Source: Oscillospiraceae bacterium (GTDB lineage Bacteria; Bacillota; Clostridia; Oscillospirales; Oscillospiraceae). Taken from it: a DNA stretch of 64,000 nt. Location of the stretch: the NCBI GenBank assembly GCA_021770845.1, contig JAETQF010000006.1, positions 45,359-109,358 on the forward strand. Reading direction: 5' to 3'. The notes beneath the pieces are model-generated. The model made no database searches. It saw only the letters and a list, made by a program, of their open reading frames with translations, and had not been told where the DNA came from. Position numbers and translations under genes: made by a program. Below, in pieces: positions 53,104 through 62,058 of the stretch (positions are counted from its first letter, which is position 1; every line of letters starts with the position of its first letter).

Positions 53104-56100
53104 TCAGGGAAAGACGTTCCGGATATCGGCGGGGGTGAAGGAATACCAGATGGCGTCCTGCCGCTCCGCCCACTGGGCCTCGGCGGCCTCAAACTCCGCC
53201 TTTGTGGCCTCCTGCCGGTTCACGTAATAGGTGTATTGATCCGCCTCGTGATCCAGCACGCAGTAGAATCGTTTCCCCAGCCCGCCCGGATTCTTTGTAC
53301 CCAGGTACAGGACGGCCACGCCGTGCTCCGAGCCGGTAGGATCGGAATAGGAAAAGGTGCCGTCCCGCTTCAGATCCCAGAACATCCGGTAGTCCAATTT
53401 CACCCCGTACACGGTGTCCTTCAACTGGTACAGCACAATATAGCCCCCCGCGTCGCCCGCCGCCGCGTCCACCTTCAACACCACCTCGGGGGGCTCGTCG
53501 TTGTTCAGGTTCACGACGGCGAAGCGGCGCACGGCGGTGTAGCCGTCGTCCCCCAGAGGAAACAGCCCCGGGATATCGGACACGGATACCTGCCTGCCGG
53601 CGCTTCCGCCTTCCTCCCCCAGCAGGGTGAAGCTCCTGGCGCCCAGCAGCACCTCGCCGTACAGGGTGTTGGCCGCTGCCGCGGGGGAATCGGCGGGGAT
53701 CTGATCCGGTATGTACTCATAGGAGACGGGGGCCACCTTCCTCTGGCGGTCTATGGACAGGGCCGCCAGCACGCTGCCGCCGCTGTACTCAAGACGGCCC
53801 ACGTCGCAGGACATGGAACAGGTCAGCTTGCCGCCCTCAATGTGGTAGTACACAATGTTCCCAAACTCGATCTGTTCCCCCGGGAAGTAGGCCACGCTTT
53901 TGGGGACGGTCACCCGCTCCATGCCCGGGGCGGAGAGGTAGAAATACTGATCGTCCCCGGTGGAACTGATCCGGGCGATGATCCGATCCGTCAGGTCGGA
54001 GGTGTCGTACTGCGTCAGGGTGTCCGCGTCGAACAGGTAGAGCCGATCCACCCAGCACCCGGTGCCTCTGCCTTCATTTAACGTGAAGGCGATCTCGTCT
54101 TTGCCGTCGCCGTTGAAGTCCCGCACCTGGAAGTCTACCTCGGACGGGTACAGCTCGTCCCAGTAGCCGTCAAACTGCACGTATTTGTCCCGGTAGGTGA
54201 GCTGTAAATGGCTGCCGTACTCGTCCAGAGTACGCAGCTGGGGCGTCTCGGCGTAATTCTGCTCGGCCATGGCCTTTTTGAAGGCCCGCAGGTTATCCAG
54301 CAGGGACTTGGACGGGTCGCGGGTGAACACAGACTCCCAGTGATCCAGCCACCAAAGGCTGTCATACAGCCGCCCCTCCTTCTCAAAGGTGGCCAGCAGC
54401 TCGGAATCGGTGTTGATGAGCTGGACGCTGTGGGCCAGCAGGTCGTTGATCTCCTCCATAAAGGCGGCGATGTCCTCCGGGACAAACTCGCTGCCACCGG
54501 GGCCGCCAAAATCCCCGCCGGCGAAATAATTCAGCTCAAAGGATACGCTGCCCTCTTTCACCGTCCGCTCCTCCCCGTTTTTAGACAGGGTGAACAGTTG
54601 GTAGTTGTAGGTACTGCTGCCCTGGTACATGGTGGGATGGTAGCGCAGCAGGTAGTCCTTCCCGTCCAGGGTGCACAGGAACACGGCGTTATAGCCCGCA
54701 TGGACGTAGTACGCCTCGTCGGCCCAAATTAGGGTCTCGTCCCGCCACAGCTCCACCCGCTGGCCCTGGGCGCTTCCCTCCTCGTCGGTGATGATGGTGC
54801 GTTGGATCAATTCCTGGCGCATATCCCCGTCCAGGTCGCGGGCGTAGGCCGGGGCCTCCCCGGCCAGCTTGAATCGGGTCAGGTTCTCCAGGGTGGTGAG
54901 GCTGTCGTTCCACTGGAAGCCGATGGAATAGCTCTCCAGCCACCGCAGATCCACCCGCAGGGGCTGGTTGGGCCAGAAGTCCCCGGAGGTGTCCGCCAGA
55001 ATCACGCAGTCCGCCAGCAGGCTGTCCGCGTCCTCCACAAAGTCGGCCACCGCCTCCGGGTCGAAGTTCTCCCGCACGTCGGCGCCGGCGCCAGTCCAGC
55101 AGTAGTCGAACTCCACATGGTTCTCCCGGACGGTGTGCTCCTCGCCGTTTTCCAGGGTGAACAGGCGGTAGCGGCCGTTGCCGTGGCCCTGGCCGCCGTG
55201 AATGTCAAATTCCATCAGGTAGTGTTCGTCGTCCTTGGTATACAGCAGGATGGCGATCTCCCCGGCGTGGAATTGGGCGGCGATGCCGTACCACAGCACC
55301 TCCCCGTCCTCCTGCACCACCACGCCCAGATCCCACCGATAATCGTCCTTGCTCGTCCGGGCCTCGTCCGCAGCGTCCGGGGCGCACAGCCGCCCCGCGG
55401 TGATGGTCTCCGGCACGCCGTTGCGGTTCAAGTCGGGGTGGACGTCCATGACGGTGCCGTTCACCAGCATGGTGGGGGTGCCGTCCCAGTCGAAGGTGAG
55501 CTCCGCTCCGCGCCCGGCGGCGGCGTTCTTGTAGTAGTCCTCCGCCGCCGTCAGCAGCTTGGCGGCGTAGTGGGCGGCTCGAATCGCCTCTGCGTCGGTG
55601 ATGGATGCGGGATAGAGGCGCGGTTCGGCGGTTTCCGCCCCCTGGGAGGCGTCCAGGGAGGGCTGGGCCACCATCCGGGTCACAATGGGCTTCTCCCCGG
55701 ACAGATCTACGGTAAAGTTCCAGTACCCGGCGGGGGCGTAGCTGCTGAGCAGAGCCATCGGGTTGGTGGTCATGCCTATCGTGTCGGGGCTATCCCACCA
55801 AGCGAACAAAGAGCCCTGAATGCCGTCGGTAAAGGGCGCGTAGGGCAGGAAAAGAGTGCGGGCGGGAGCGCCCGTGGCCTGCCAATAGGTTCCCGGTTCC
55901 AAAGTCATACCCAGCACCGTGCCCGTAATCTGCACAAGGTCGTTGTCATCCATGGAAAAGCTCAAGTCCGTTTGGCCGTTCTCATCCTGTTCCAGTTCCG
56001 CAGACCTGTCCTCTGCCTGCCCGAAGGCCACCACGCAGGCCAGCGCCGTCACCAGCACCAGGGCCACCGCCGCCCACAGCAGCTGCTTGGGGGCGCGGGC

Positions 56101-57036
56101 GATGCGGGTGAACCGCTCCTTCAGGCTTTTCTTGTCCCCCGCCATGGTGGTACCGAAGCGCAGCAGATCGCCCGGCCCGGGCTTGGCGGTCACCAGGGAC
56201 AGCAGGGTGTTGCCATAGGCCAGCCGCTCCCCGTCCCCCAGGCGCTTGAGGGCCCCCTCGTCGCAGGCCAGCTCCCCGTCCCGCCGGCTCAGGGCCACCG
56301 CCAGCCACACCAGCGGGTTCCACCAGTGGGCGGCCAGCGCCCCGCACCGCAGGACGCTCCACAGGTGGTCGCCCTGGCGGAAGTGGGTGTACTCGTGGGC
56401 GATGATGTGGTGGAGCATGGTGGGATCAGCAGCCGCCTCCGGCGTGACGTAGACGGCGGGGCGGAACAGCCCGAACAGGCAGGGGGAGGGCAGGCCCGCC
56501 GCCGCGTACACCGGCAGGGGGCAGCCCGTCCCCTCCAGGGGGACGCGCACCCGCCGCAGCCGGTGGGCGAACCGCAGATTGGCCCACGCCAGCCCCAGGG
56601 CCAGCGCGCCGCTCCCCGCCAGCCACGCCCAGCCCAGCAGGGCCATCCAGTCTGGGGGATTGCGGAGATCCGGCGCTGCGGGGGGCTCGGGGGCGTCCGG
56701 CAGGGCAGGGGGCGTCAGCACATTGCCCGGGGTCACGTTGGTCACCGGCAGGCCCGGGTTCCCCTCCACGGGGGCGGTGGCGATGGGCGGGGTGGCCGGG
56801 GGGGCGGTGGGCAGTTCCACCTGGCTGTGCTCCACCCGCTGCTCCGTCCTCACCCACGTCCCGGCCAGGGGGGAGGTGAACAGCTGCACCGGCACCAGCA
56901 GCCGCACCAGCACCACCAGCCACAGGGCGTACCGCAGCCGGGCGCTCACCCGCTTCCCGAAGGCCGCCCGGAGGGCCAGCACCGCCAGGATCAGGAAGGA
57001 GGCGGTGCACACCCACTCCAACAGCATCATGGTCAT
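53104..57036 (-). CDS. very large M56 (BlaR1-type) metallopeptidase with long extracellular region
   Basis: A 1310-residue membrane protein. The N-terminal 340 residues form a BlaR1/MecR1-like core: helices near 5-23, 35-52 and 130-150, zinc motif His214-Glu-x2-His218 (IIAHEYTHFRQ), distal acidic CDEGAL and a last helix at 319-339. The remaining 970 residues face outside. They hold four loops like Ca-binding VCBS/FG-GAP repeats (DLNRNGVPE, DLDGDMRQE, DFNGDGKDE, NLNNDEPPE) and two related blocks of about 180 residues (RYRLFTLENGEEHTVRE and YNYQLFTLSKNGEERTVKE). Usual family length is 350-600. No penicillin-binding domain is visible. Coupled to blaI by ATGA. Confidence 0.85.
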   Translation of the reverse strand: MTMMLLEWVCTASFLILAVLALRAAFGKRVSARLRYALWLVVLVRLLVPVQLFTSPLAGTWVRTEQRVEHSQVELPTAPPATPPIATAPVEGNPGLPVTNVTPGNVLTPPALPDAPEPPAAPDLRNPPDWMALLGWAWLAGSGALALGLAWANLRFAHRLRRVRVPLEGTGCPLPVYAAAGLPSPCLFGLFRPAVYVTPEAAADPTMLHHIIAHEYTHFRQGDHLWSVLRCGALAAHWWNPLVWLAVALSRRDGELACDEGALKRLGDGERLAYGNTLLSLVTAKPGPGDLLRFGTTMAGDKKSLKERFTRIARAPKQLLWAAVALVLVTALACVVAFGQAEDRSAELEQDENGQTDLSFSMDDNDLVQITGTVLGMTLEPGTYWQATGAPARTLFLPYAPFTDGIQGSLFAWWDSPDTIGMTTNPMALLSSYAPAGYWNFTVDLSGEKPIVTRMVAQPSLDASQGAETAEPRLYPASITDAEAIRAAHYAAKLLTAAEDYYKNAAAGRGAELTFDWDGTPTMLVNGTVMDVHPDLNRNGVPETITAGRLCAPDAADEARTSKDDYRWDLGVVVQEDGEVLWYGIAAQFHAGEIAILLYTKDDEHYLMEFDIHGGQGHGNGRYRLFTLENGEEHTVRENHVEFDYCWTGAGADVRENFDPEAVADFVEDADSLLADCVILADTSGDFWPNQPLRVDLRWLESYSIGFQWNDSLTTLENLTRFKLAGEAPAYARDLDGDMRQELIQRTIITDEEGSAQGQRVELWRDETLIWADEAYYVHAGYNAVFLCTLDGKDYLLRYHPTMYQGSSTYNYQLFTLSKNGEERTVKEGSVSFELNYFAGGDFGGPGGSEFVPEDIAAFMEEINDLLAHSVQLINTDSELLATFEKEGRLYDSLWWLDHWESVFTRDPSKSLLDNLRAFKKAMAEQNYAETPQLRTLDEYGSHLQLTYRDKYVQFDGYWDELYPSEVDFQVRDFNGDGKDEIAFTLNEGRGTGCWVDRLYLFDADTLTQYDTSDLTDRIIARISSTGDDQYFYLSAPGMERVTVPKSVAYFPGEQIEFGNIVYYHIEGGKLTCSMSCDVGRLEYSGGSVLAALSIDRQRKVAPVSYEYIPDQIPADSPAAAANTLYGEVLLGARSFTLLGEEGGSAGRQVSVSDIPGLFPLGDDGYTAVRRFAVVNLNNDEPPEVVLKVDAAAGDAGGYIVLYQLKDTVYGVKLDYRMFWDLKRDGTFSYSDPTGSEHGVAVLYLGTKNPGGLGKRFYCVLDHEADQYTYYVNRQEATKAEFEAAEAQWAERQDAIWYSFTPADIRNVFP

Positions 57037-57416
57037 TGTACTCCTCCCTCGTCAATCTGATCCAGGATGGCCCGGAGCTGGGCCACCTCGTCGGCGGACA
57101 GCTCCTGCCGCCGCGCCATGGCGCTCATCATCAGCCCCACGCTGCCCTGATACACCCGATCCAGGAAGCTGTGGGTCTCGGCGGTGGCGGCCTGCTCCCG
57201 CTCCACGGCGGGGGTGTAGGATTTGCCCCGGCCCGTCTGCTCCGCCCGCACCAGGCCCTTTTCCTCCATCCGGCGCAGGGTGGTGATGGTGGTGCTCTTG
57301 GCCCAGCCCACCGCCTGCTCCAGCTCCGCCACCAGCTGCATCACCGTGCGGGGGCTGTCCCTCCACAGGCAGTTCAGCACGTTCCACTCGCTGGCGCTCA
57401 GCTTGATCTCGTCCAT
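57033..57416 (-). CDS. BlaI/MecI/CopY-family repressor
   Basis: A 127-residue repressor with a winged helix (LSASEWNVLNCLW, RTVMQLVAELEQ, STTITTLRRMEEKGLV) and a C-terminal dimerisation helix region. In the family, the partner M56 protease cleaves the repressor when a signal is sensed. The ATG at 57416 has AAAGGAGG upstream. Two palindromic sites of the BlaI type overlap its own promoter, so it should repress itself and the M56 gene. Confidence 0.92.
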   Translation of the reverse strand: MDEIKLSASEWNVLNCLWRDSPRTVMQLVAELEQAVGWAKSTTITTLRRMEEKGLVRAEQTGRGKSYTPAVEREQAATAETHSFLDRVYQGSVGLMMSAMARRQELSADEVAQLRAILDQIDEGGVQ

Positions 57417-57436
57417 GGCCCAGTCCTCCTTTGGTT

Positions 57437-57481
57437 TACATTGTAGCCCTATCATACCATGACTGGTTTACAATGTCAACC
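57437..57481 (-). promoter_or_regulatory. promoter with two BlaI-type operators
   Basis: On the minus strand perfect TTGACA (57474-57479), 17 bases, TATGAT (57451-57456). Operator one, TACATTGTA (57437-57445), covers the predicted start; operator two, GGTTTACAATGTCAACC (57465-57481), covers the -35. The TACA-N-TGTA core is that of BlaI/MecI sites and the centres are 32 bases (three turns) apart. Confidence 0.85.
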
Positions 57482-57503
57482 AAATGATCGTTACAATCTG
57501 GAA

Positions 57504-57542
57504 ACAAAAAAGGCGTCCCCCCGGTCTGGCCGGAGGGACGCG
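57504..57542 (-). terminator. terminator after the degV gene
   Basis: A 12-14 bp interrupted stem (about 57513-57524 with 57529-57542) followed on the minus strand by TTTTTTG. Confidence 0.8.
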
Positions 57543-57548
57543 CGAAAT

Positions 57549-58418
57549 TTATTGTTTGGGCAGCTCCACCCGCCGCACCAGGCCCAGGCCGAAGGCCCCC
57601 GGCCCGGTGTGGCAGCCGATGCTGAGGGCCAGCTCCCCGTGGAAGGCGGGCAGGCCGGGGAAGTTGTCCTCCAGGGTGTGCTGCCAGTTTTGGATCTCCT
57701 CCGGGGTGCGGTAGGTGTGGGCGGTGCCCACCACGAAATTCCAGCCCTTGGCCTGGAACTCCTCCACGCTCTCGTGCAGCGCCTCCACCGCCCGCTGCTT
57801 GCAGGCCTTGACGCCCCGCACCTTGGCGAAGGCGTCCAGCCGATCCCCCTGGATCTTCAGCAGGGGCTTGATGTTCAGCAGGCTGCCCAGGGCGGCGGCC
57901 GCCGGGGTCACCCGGCCCCCACGCCGCAGATAGGTCAGCGTCTCCACGCCGATGTAGATCATGGCGTCCATGGCCACCCGCTCCAGCTCCTGCCGGATCT
58001 CCACAGCGGTAAGGCCCAGCTTGGCCAGCTCCAGCCCGTCCAGCACCGCCAGCTTCTGGGTCACCGAGATCCGCCGGAGATCCGCCACCTGCACCCGGCC
58101 GTCATAGCCCTCCGCCAGCCCCATGGCGGTCTGGCAGGAGGCGCTGAGCCCGCTGGACATGGGGATATACACCAGGGCGTCGTACTCCTCCAGCACCCGA
58201 TCCCAGAGATCCATCACGTCGCCGGGGGAGGGCTGGGAGGTGGACAGATCCCGCCCTGCCAGCAGGGCGGCGTAGAACTCGTCCGACGTGAGATCCACCC
58301 CCTCATACCGGATCTCCCCGTCCACCAGCAGGGGCATGGGCAGCACGAAACACCCCAGCTCCCGGCCCTCGGCCACGCTGATCCCGCTGTTGGTGTCCGT
58401 CACGATGGCAGTACGCAT
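57549..58418 (-). CDS. DegV-family fatty-acid-binding protein
   Basis: A 289-residue two-domain protein of the DegV/FakB family, which holds a fatty acid for phosphorylation by FakA. Family motifs include TDTNSGIS at the start, STSQPSPGD, MSSGLSASCQ and YLRRGGRVTPAAAALGSLLNIKP (in part). AAGGAGGAG precedes the ATG. No fakA is adjacent. A GC-rich hairpin (about 58438-58475) lies in its leader. Confidence 0.9.
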   Translation of the reverse strand: MRTAIVTDTNSGISVAEGRELGCFVLPMPLLVDGEIRYEGVDLTSDEFYAALLAGRDLSTSQPSPGDVMDLWDRVLEEYDALVYIPMSSGLSASCQTAMGLAEGYDGRVQVADLRRISVTQKLAVLDGLELAKLGLTAVEIRQELERVAMDAMIYIGVETLTYLRRGGRVTPAAAALGSLLNIKPLLKIQGDRLDAFAKVRGVKACKQRAVEALHESVEEFQAKGWNFVVGTAHTYRTPEEIQNWQHTLEDNFPGLPAFHGELALSIGCHTGPGAFGLGLVRRVELPKQ

Positions 58419-58521
58419 ATGCGCTCCTCCTTGATCAAGCAGCCCCCGCCGGCTCAGCGGCGGGGCGGCTTCACTGAGAAAAAGTATACGGGAATGGCGG
58501 GGGACAAGCTATGGACAGAAC

Positions 58522-58554
58522 GGGCTCAATGCACAGTTTTTGTGCATTGAGCCC
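58522..58554. terminator. hairpin after the glycerophosphodiesterase gene
   Basis: A perfect 14-bp stem with a GTTTT loop (58522-58535 with 58541-58554), between the glycerophosphodiesterase gene and the degV leader. There is no U-tract, so termination would be weak or factor-aided. Confidence 0.5.
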
Positions 58555-58582
58555 CAAGTGCGCAAAATCTCCCCACGGGGGA

Positions 58583-59410
58583 TCAGGGCAGAAAGCCCTC
58601 GAAGATGGCGGGCACGCCCTCCGCCTCCAGGGCGTCCATGGTCTGCCGATCCCGGACAGTCCAGCCCACCTCGTGGACGCCGTACAGCGCCCGCATCAGC
58701 CGCAGGGAGGGGTTCCCCCGATCCTGCCACTTGTAGGCCACGAAGTCGGGCCCGGTGAGGGCGGTGGTCAGCAGATTGGTGAGGGCGAACCGGGCCGGCA
58801 GGGACAGGCCGTGCACCTCGCTTCCCTTGAGGAAGTTCTGGCTGAGCTGGCCCCGGAGCACCCAGGGGTACCGCTCCTTCAGCCGCAGCAGCACGCCGGG
58901 GTGGAAGGACTCCAGGCAGTAGACGCCGTTCCAATCCTCCAGCATGGCCATCACCGCGTCGGTGAGGGCGTTGGCGTTGCCGCCCTCCACCTTCAGCTCA
59001 ATGATCAAGGGCGTCTTGCCCTCGAACAGCTCCAGCACCTCCTGGAACAGGGGGATCAGCTCCTCCGTGCCCATCAGCGGGTACTCGATGAGATCCTCCT
59101 CCCTCAGCTCCTCGATGATTCCCGGTTTGCCGCACACCCGGGTCAGGTCGCTGTCGTGCACCACCGCCAGGTTGCCGTCCGCCATCAGGTGCACGTCCAG
59201 CTCCGCGCCGAAGCCGGCCTCCACCGCCAGCTGGAAGGCGGTCATGGAGTTCTCCGGCACGCCCTTCTCTGCGTTGTGGAGGCCCCGGTGGGCGTACTTC
59301 ACGCCCGCCAGCTTGTCCCAGCCAGGCTGGTTCCGCCGGGGCCGGAGCAGGGCGCACCACGCCCCCGCCGCCCCCAGGGCGGCAAGGCCGATTTTTGTCC
59401 CAAGTTTCAT
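58583..59410 (-). CDS. glycerophosphodiester phosphodiesterase, membrane-anchored
   Basis: A 275-residue TIM-barrel enzyme that cleaves glycerophosphodiesters to glycerol-3-phosphate and an alcohol. The catalytic set is clear: AHRGLHN (first His), PENSMTAF, AELDVHLMADG with metal-binding Glu/Asp, and VVHDSDLTRV (second His). A short hydrophobic N-terminal segment (about 5-22) suggests membrane anchoring. AAGGAGAGG precedes the ATG. It appears to be a single gene. Confidence 0.92.
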   Translation of the reverse strand: MKLGTKIGLAALGAAGAWCALLRPRRNQPGWDKLAGVKYAHRGLHNAEKGVPENSMTAFQLAVEAGFGAELDVHLMADGNLAVVHDSDLTRVCGKPGIIEELREEDLIEYPLMGTEELIPLFQEVLELFEGKTPLIIELKVEGGNANALTDAVMAMLEDWNGVYCLESFHPGVLLRLKERYPWVLRGQLSQNFLKGSEVHGLSLPARFALTNLLTTALTGPDFVAYKWQDRGNPSLRLMRALYGVHEVGWTVRDRQTMDALEAEGVPAIFEGFLP

Positions 59411-59519
59411 ATAACCCTCTCCTTGTTCTAAAACACGTATCTAAACGCTGTTGTTCCGTTGTCGAGCAAAAAGCGTTTCCTTTTCATCCCCGGTGGTAAC
59501 GCTCTAAAGCTCTTTTTCG

Positions 59520-59547
59520 GTTCCTTTTTCTCTCGAGAAAAAGGAAC
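59520..59547 (-). terminator. stem-loop after the MFS gene
   Basis: A 13-bp A/T-rich arm pair with a 2-base centre (59520-59532 with 59535-59547), directly after the MFS stop. The T run is part of the stem. The rest of the 59411-59519 gap shows no clear gene. Confidence 0.55.
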
Positions 59548-60894
59548 TCAGTCGTCCATGTCCTCAAAGGCGTCCAGGCCCGTTTTTGCCTCCGCCTTGC
59601 TGTCGCCGTGGCGGACAAACAGCATGGTGACAAAGCTCATGGCCACGAAGAACGCGGCGTAGGGGAACAGGATCTGATAGCTGATGTGCTTCATCAGCGT
59701 GCCCGCCAGCACCGGGGTGACCACCTGGGCCGCCATGGAGGCGGTGTAGTAGTAGCCGGTGAACTTGCCCACATCGGAGCCCCGGCACATCTCCACCACC
59801 ATGGGCAGGGAGTTGACGTTGATGGCCGCCCAGGCCAGCCCCACCAGGGCGAAGGCCACGTACATGATGGGGGTGATGGCGGTGGCCCGGACGGTGAGCA
59901 GATAGCCCGCCAGGAAGCAGGCGGCCAGCAGCACCACCCCCGCCTGGATGGTGCGCTTGCGCCCCACCTTGGAGGCCAGCACGCCGATGGGGATATAGGA
60001 CACGATGGCCCCCACGGTGGCCACGGTGAGGCAGATATTGGTGCCCTGCAGGCCCGCCCCCATCACCTCCGCCGTATAGTTCGACCACCAGGTTGTCACG
60101 CCGTTGTAGCCGATGAACCACAGGGCGATGGAGGCCAGCAGGAAGCCCAGGCTCCGCTTCACCGGGGCGGGCAGGGTCTCGCGGCCGCTGCCGTCGTCCT
60201 TGGCCAGATTCCACTCCGGGTGCCGCTGCTCCAGGGCCTGGTTCTCCGCCGCCAGCTTGGGCTCCCGGATGGTGAGCAGCAGCACCGCCACCGCCACCAC
60301 CATAATCAGCGCCACAATGAGGAACAGGGGCTGGTAGTCCACGTGGGCCGCGCCCCCGGTCTTGGAGGCGGGGTAGAGAACGGCGCTCACCCCCAGGTAG
60401 AGCACGCCGCCCACCGCCCCCATCAGGTTGATGATGGCGTTGGCCTTGGAGCGCAGGGGCTTGGGGGTCACGTCGGGCATCAGGGCCACCGCCGGGGAGC
60501 GGTAGGTGCCCATGGCGATGAGCAGCAGGCCCAGCACAATCACAAAGCTGGCCAGTTTGAAGGGGGCCGCCTGGTTGGCGTAGCTGTTGTCCAGGATGGG
60601 CAGCAGGTTCATCAGCACTACCGCCCCGGCGGTGCCTGCCAGGATGAACGGCGTGCGGCGGCCCAGCCTGCCCAGGCCGCACTTGTCGGACAGACCGCCG
60701 AACAGGGGCAGCAGGAACAGCGCCAGCACGTTGTCCGCCGCCATGATCATGCCGGTGAGGGACTCGTCCAGGGCGAAGGTGCGCCGGAGGATCAGGGGCA
60801 CCAGGTTGTCGTACATCTGCCAGAAGGCGCAGATGGACAGGAAGGCCAGCCCCACCAGAATCGTGCGCTTGTTGTTCAGCTTCAGATCGTTCAT
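59548..60894 (-). CDS. MFS transporter (sugar-permease-like)
   Basis: A 448-residue transporter with 12 predicted helices. The loop-2 motif GGLSDKCGLGRLGRRTPFIL (quoted within limit) is the MFS A-motif of the SLC45/sucrose-permease-like branch, and a related KVGRKRTIQ occurs in the second half. A hydrophilic central loop with KDDGSGRETLPAP separates the halves. ATG 60894 has GAGAGGA upstream; a 27-codon in-frame extension runs into the palindromic repeat and is not credible. Substrate unknown, probably a sugar. Confidence 0.88.
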   Translation of the reverse strand: MNDLKLNNKRTILVGLAFLSICAFWQMYDNLVPLILRRTFALDESLTGMIMAADNVLALFLLPLFGGLSDKCGLGRLGRRTPFILAGTAGAVVLMNLLPILDNSYANQAAPFKLASFVIVLGLLLIAMGTYRSPAVALMPDVTPKPLRSKANAIINLMGAVGGVLYLGVSAVLYPASKTGGAAHVDYQPLFLIVALIMVVAVAVLLLTIREPKLAAENQALEQRHPEWNLAKDDGSGRETLPAPVKRSLGFLLASIALWFIGYNGVTTWWSNYTAEVMGAGLQGTNICLTVATVGAIVSYIPIGVLASKVGRKRTIQAGVVLLAACFLAGYLLTVRATAITPIMYVAFALVGLAWAAINVNSLPMVVEMCRGSDVGKFTGYYYTASMAAQVVTPVLAGTLMKHISYQILFPYAAFFVAMSFVTMLFVRHGDSKAEAKTGLDAFEDMDD

Positions 60895-60924
60895 GGATTC
60901 GCTTCCTCTCTCGTGTTTAGGGGG

Positions 60925-61003
60925 TGTAGGGGAGGGGCTTGCCCCTCCCGGGGGAAAGGGTCTCTGACCCTTCAAGGCGGGAGGGGCAAGCCCCTCCCCT
61001 ACA
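60925..61003. repeat. long palindromic repeat, copy 1
   Basis: Perfect 26-bp inverted arms (60925-60950 and 60978-61003) around a 27-base centre. Each arm is itself palindromic (GGGAGGGGC-TT-GCCCCTCCC). The same arms recur at 61982-62056. It looks like a REP/MITE-type element. Confidence 0.85.
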
Positions 61004-61047
61004 TGGCCGGCGATAGACGTGTGCCATCAGCACATATGGCCCCTCCC

Positions 61048-61860
61048 TTACACGGGGCCGTGCCTCCCCGCCCAGGCCCGGTGCAGGGCGGAGATGTCGT
61101 CAAATACCCAGGTCGGCGTCACGCCGCCGCCCCCCGCTAAATCCTCCCGCGTCCCCTCGCCGGACAGGACGAAGGCGGTGTCGATCCCGGCGTTTGCCCC
61201 GCAGGCCACGTCGGTATACAGCCGATCCCCCACCATCAGGGCTGCCGACCGCGGAAACCCGGTGCGCTCCAGCGCCAGCCGCGCCATGGCGGGCTGGGGC
61301 TTGCCGATGACCCGGGGGCGGCGGCCGGTGGCCCGGTACAGCATCTCGCACACGCTGCCGCAGTCGGGCACCGAGCCGTACCAGGTGGGGCACACGCAGT
61401 CCGGGTTGGTGGCGATAAACTCCACCCCCCGGTTCAGCAGGATGCAGGCGTCCTCCAGCTTTTGAAAGGTCAGCTCCGTGTCAAAGCCGATGAGCAGGCA
61501 GTCCACCCCGTCCTCAAGCCGGTTGGTGACGGGCACGCCCGCCGCCCGGAGCTGGCTTTGGAAGCTGTCCGTGCCGAAGGCGTAGCACAGGCGGAAGGGG
61601 GGCCGTGCCGCCAGATCCGCGATCAGCGCGTCCACCGAGGTGAGAAAGTCCTCCCGGACGGCGGCCACGCCCATGCCGCCCAGCTTTTCGATATAAGCGT
61701 CCACGGACTTGGAGGAGTTGTTGGTGAGGAACAGATACCGACCGCCCCTGGCCCGCACCGCCTCCAAAAAGGGGAGCGTCCCGGGGAACAGGGTGTGATC
61801 CAGATAGATGGTGCCGTCCATGTCCAGCAGGAACAGGCGCTTTTCCGACAGGTTGCCCAT
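61048..61860 (-). CDS. HAD-superfamily phosphatase, NagD/class IIA
   Basis: A 270-residue phosphatase. Motif I LFLLDMDGTIYLD holds the nucleophile, motif II is FLTNNSSKS, motif III IGKPQPAM and motif IV MVGDRLYTDVACG; the C2A cap lies between II and III. Substrates in the family include nucleotides and sugar phosphates. GGGGGA precedes the ATG. It is monocistronic with its own promoter, and a palindromic repeat lies on each side. Confidence 0.92.
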   Translation of the reverse strand: MGNLSEKRLFLLDMDGTIYLDHTLFPGTLPFLEAVRARGGRYLFLTNNSSKSVDAYIEKLGGMGVAAVREDFLTSVDALIADLAARPPFRLCYAFGTDSFQSQLRAAGVPVTNRLEDGVDCLLIGFDTELTFQKLEDACILLNRGVEFIATNPDCVCPTWYGSVPDCGSVCEMLYRATGRRPRVIGKPQPAMARLALERTGFPRSAALMVGDRLYTDVACGANAGIDTAFVLSGEGTREDLAGGGGVTPTWVFDDISALHRAWAGRHGPV

Positions 61861-61916
61861 GGGCGTCCCCCTTTTTGCGGCCGGTTGTCTATTTATGATA
61901 ACCGGAAATCAGGTTT

Positions 61917-61945
61917 ATTTTAGCATACCCGCCGGCGTTTGTCAA
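61917..61945 (-). promoter_or_regulatory. promoter of the NagD-like gene
   Basis: On the minus strand perfect TTGACA (61940-61945), 17 bases, TAAAAT (61917-61922). Confidence 0.7.
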
Positions 61946-61974
61946 AAAATTCCCCCCCGGCTTGGCCGGGGGGA
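61945..61974 (-). terminator. second flagellin-side terminator overlapping the NagD promoter
   Basis: A 10-bp CCCCCCGGC/GCCGGGGGG stem (61951-61974) followed on the minus strand by AATTTTTTGACA; the T run merges with the -35 box of the next promoter. Confidence 0.7.
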
Positions 61975-61981
61975 CAGGGGG

Positions 61982-62056
61982 GTAGGGGAGGGGCTTGCCC
62001 CTCCCGGGGAGCAGAGAGCACATCGGTAAGGCGGGAGGGGCAAGCCCCTCCCCTAC
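61982..62056. repeat. long palindromic repeat, copy 2
   Basis: Perfect 25-bp arms (61982-62006 and 62032-62056) matching copy 1, with an unrelated 25-base centre. Situated between the flagellin and NagD-like genes. Confidence 0.85.
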
Positions 62057-62058
62057 AG

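Noticed and set aside
54802..57060. Long plus-strand frame opposite the M56 gene
   Set aside because: Low-complexity Gly/His/Gln product, no ribosome site; the opposite strand has clear M56 motifs.
60895..60975. Longer N-terminus for the MFS transporter
   Set aside because: The 27 extra codons run into the palindromic repeat and lack a ribosome site; ATG 60894 has one.
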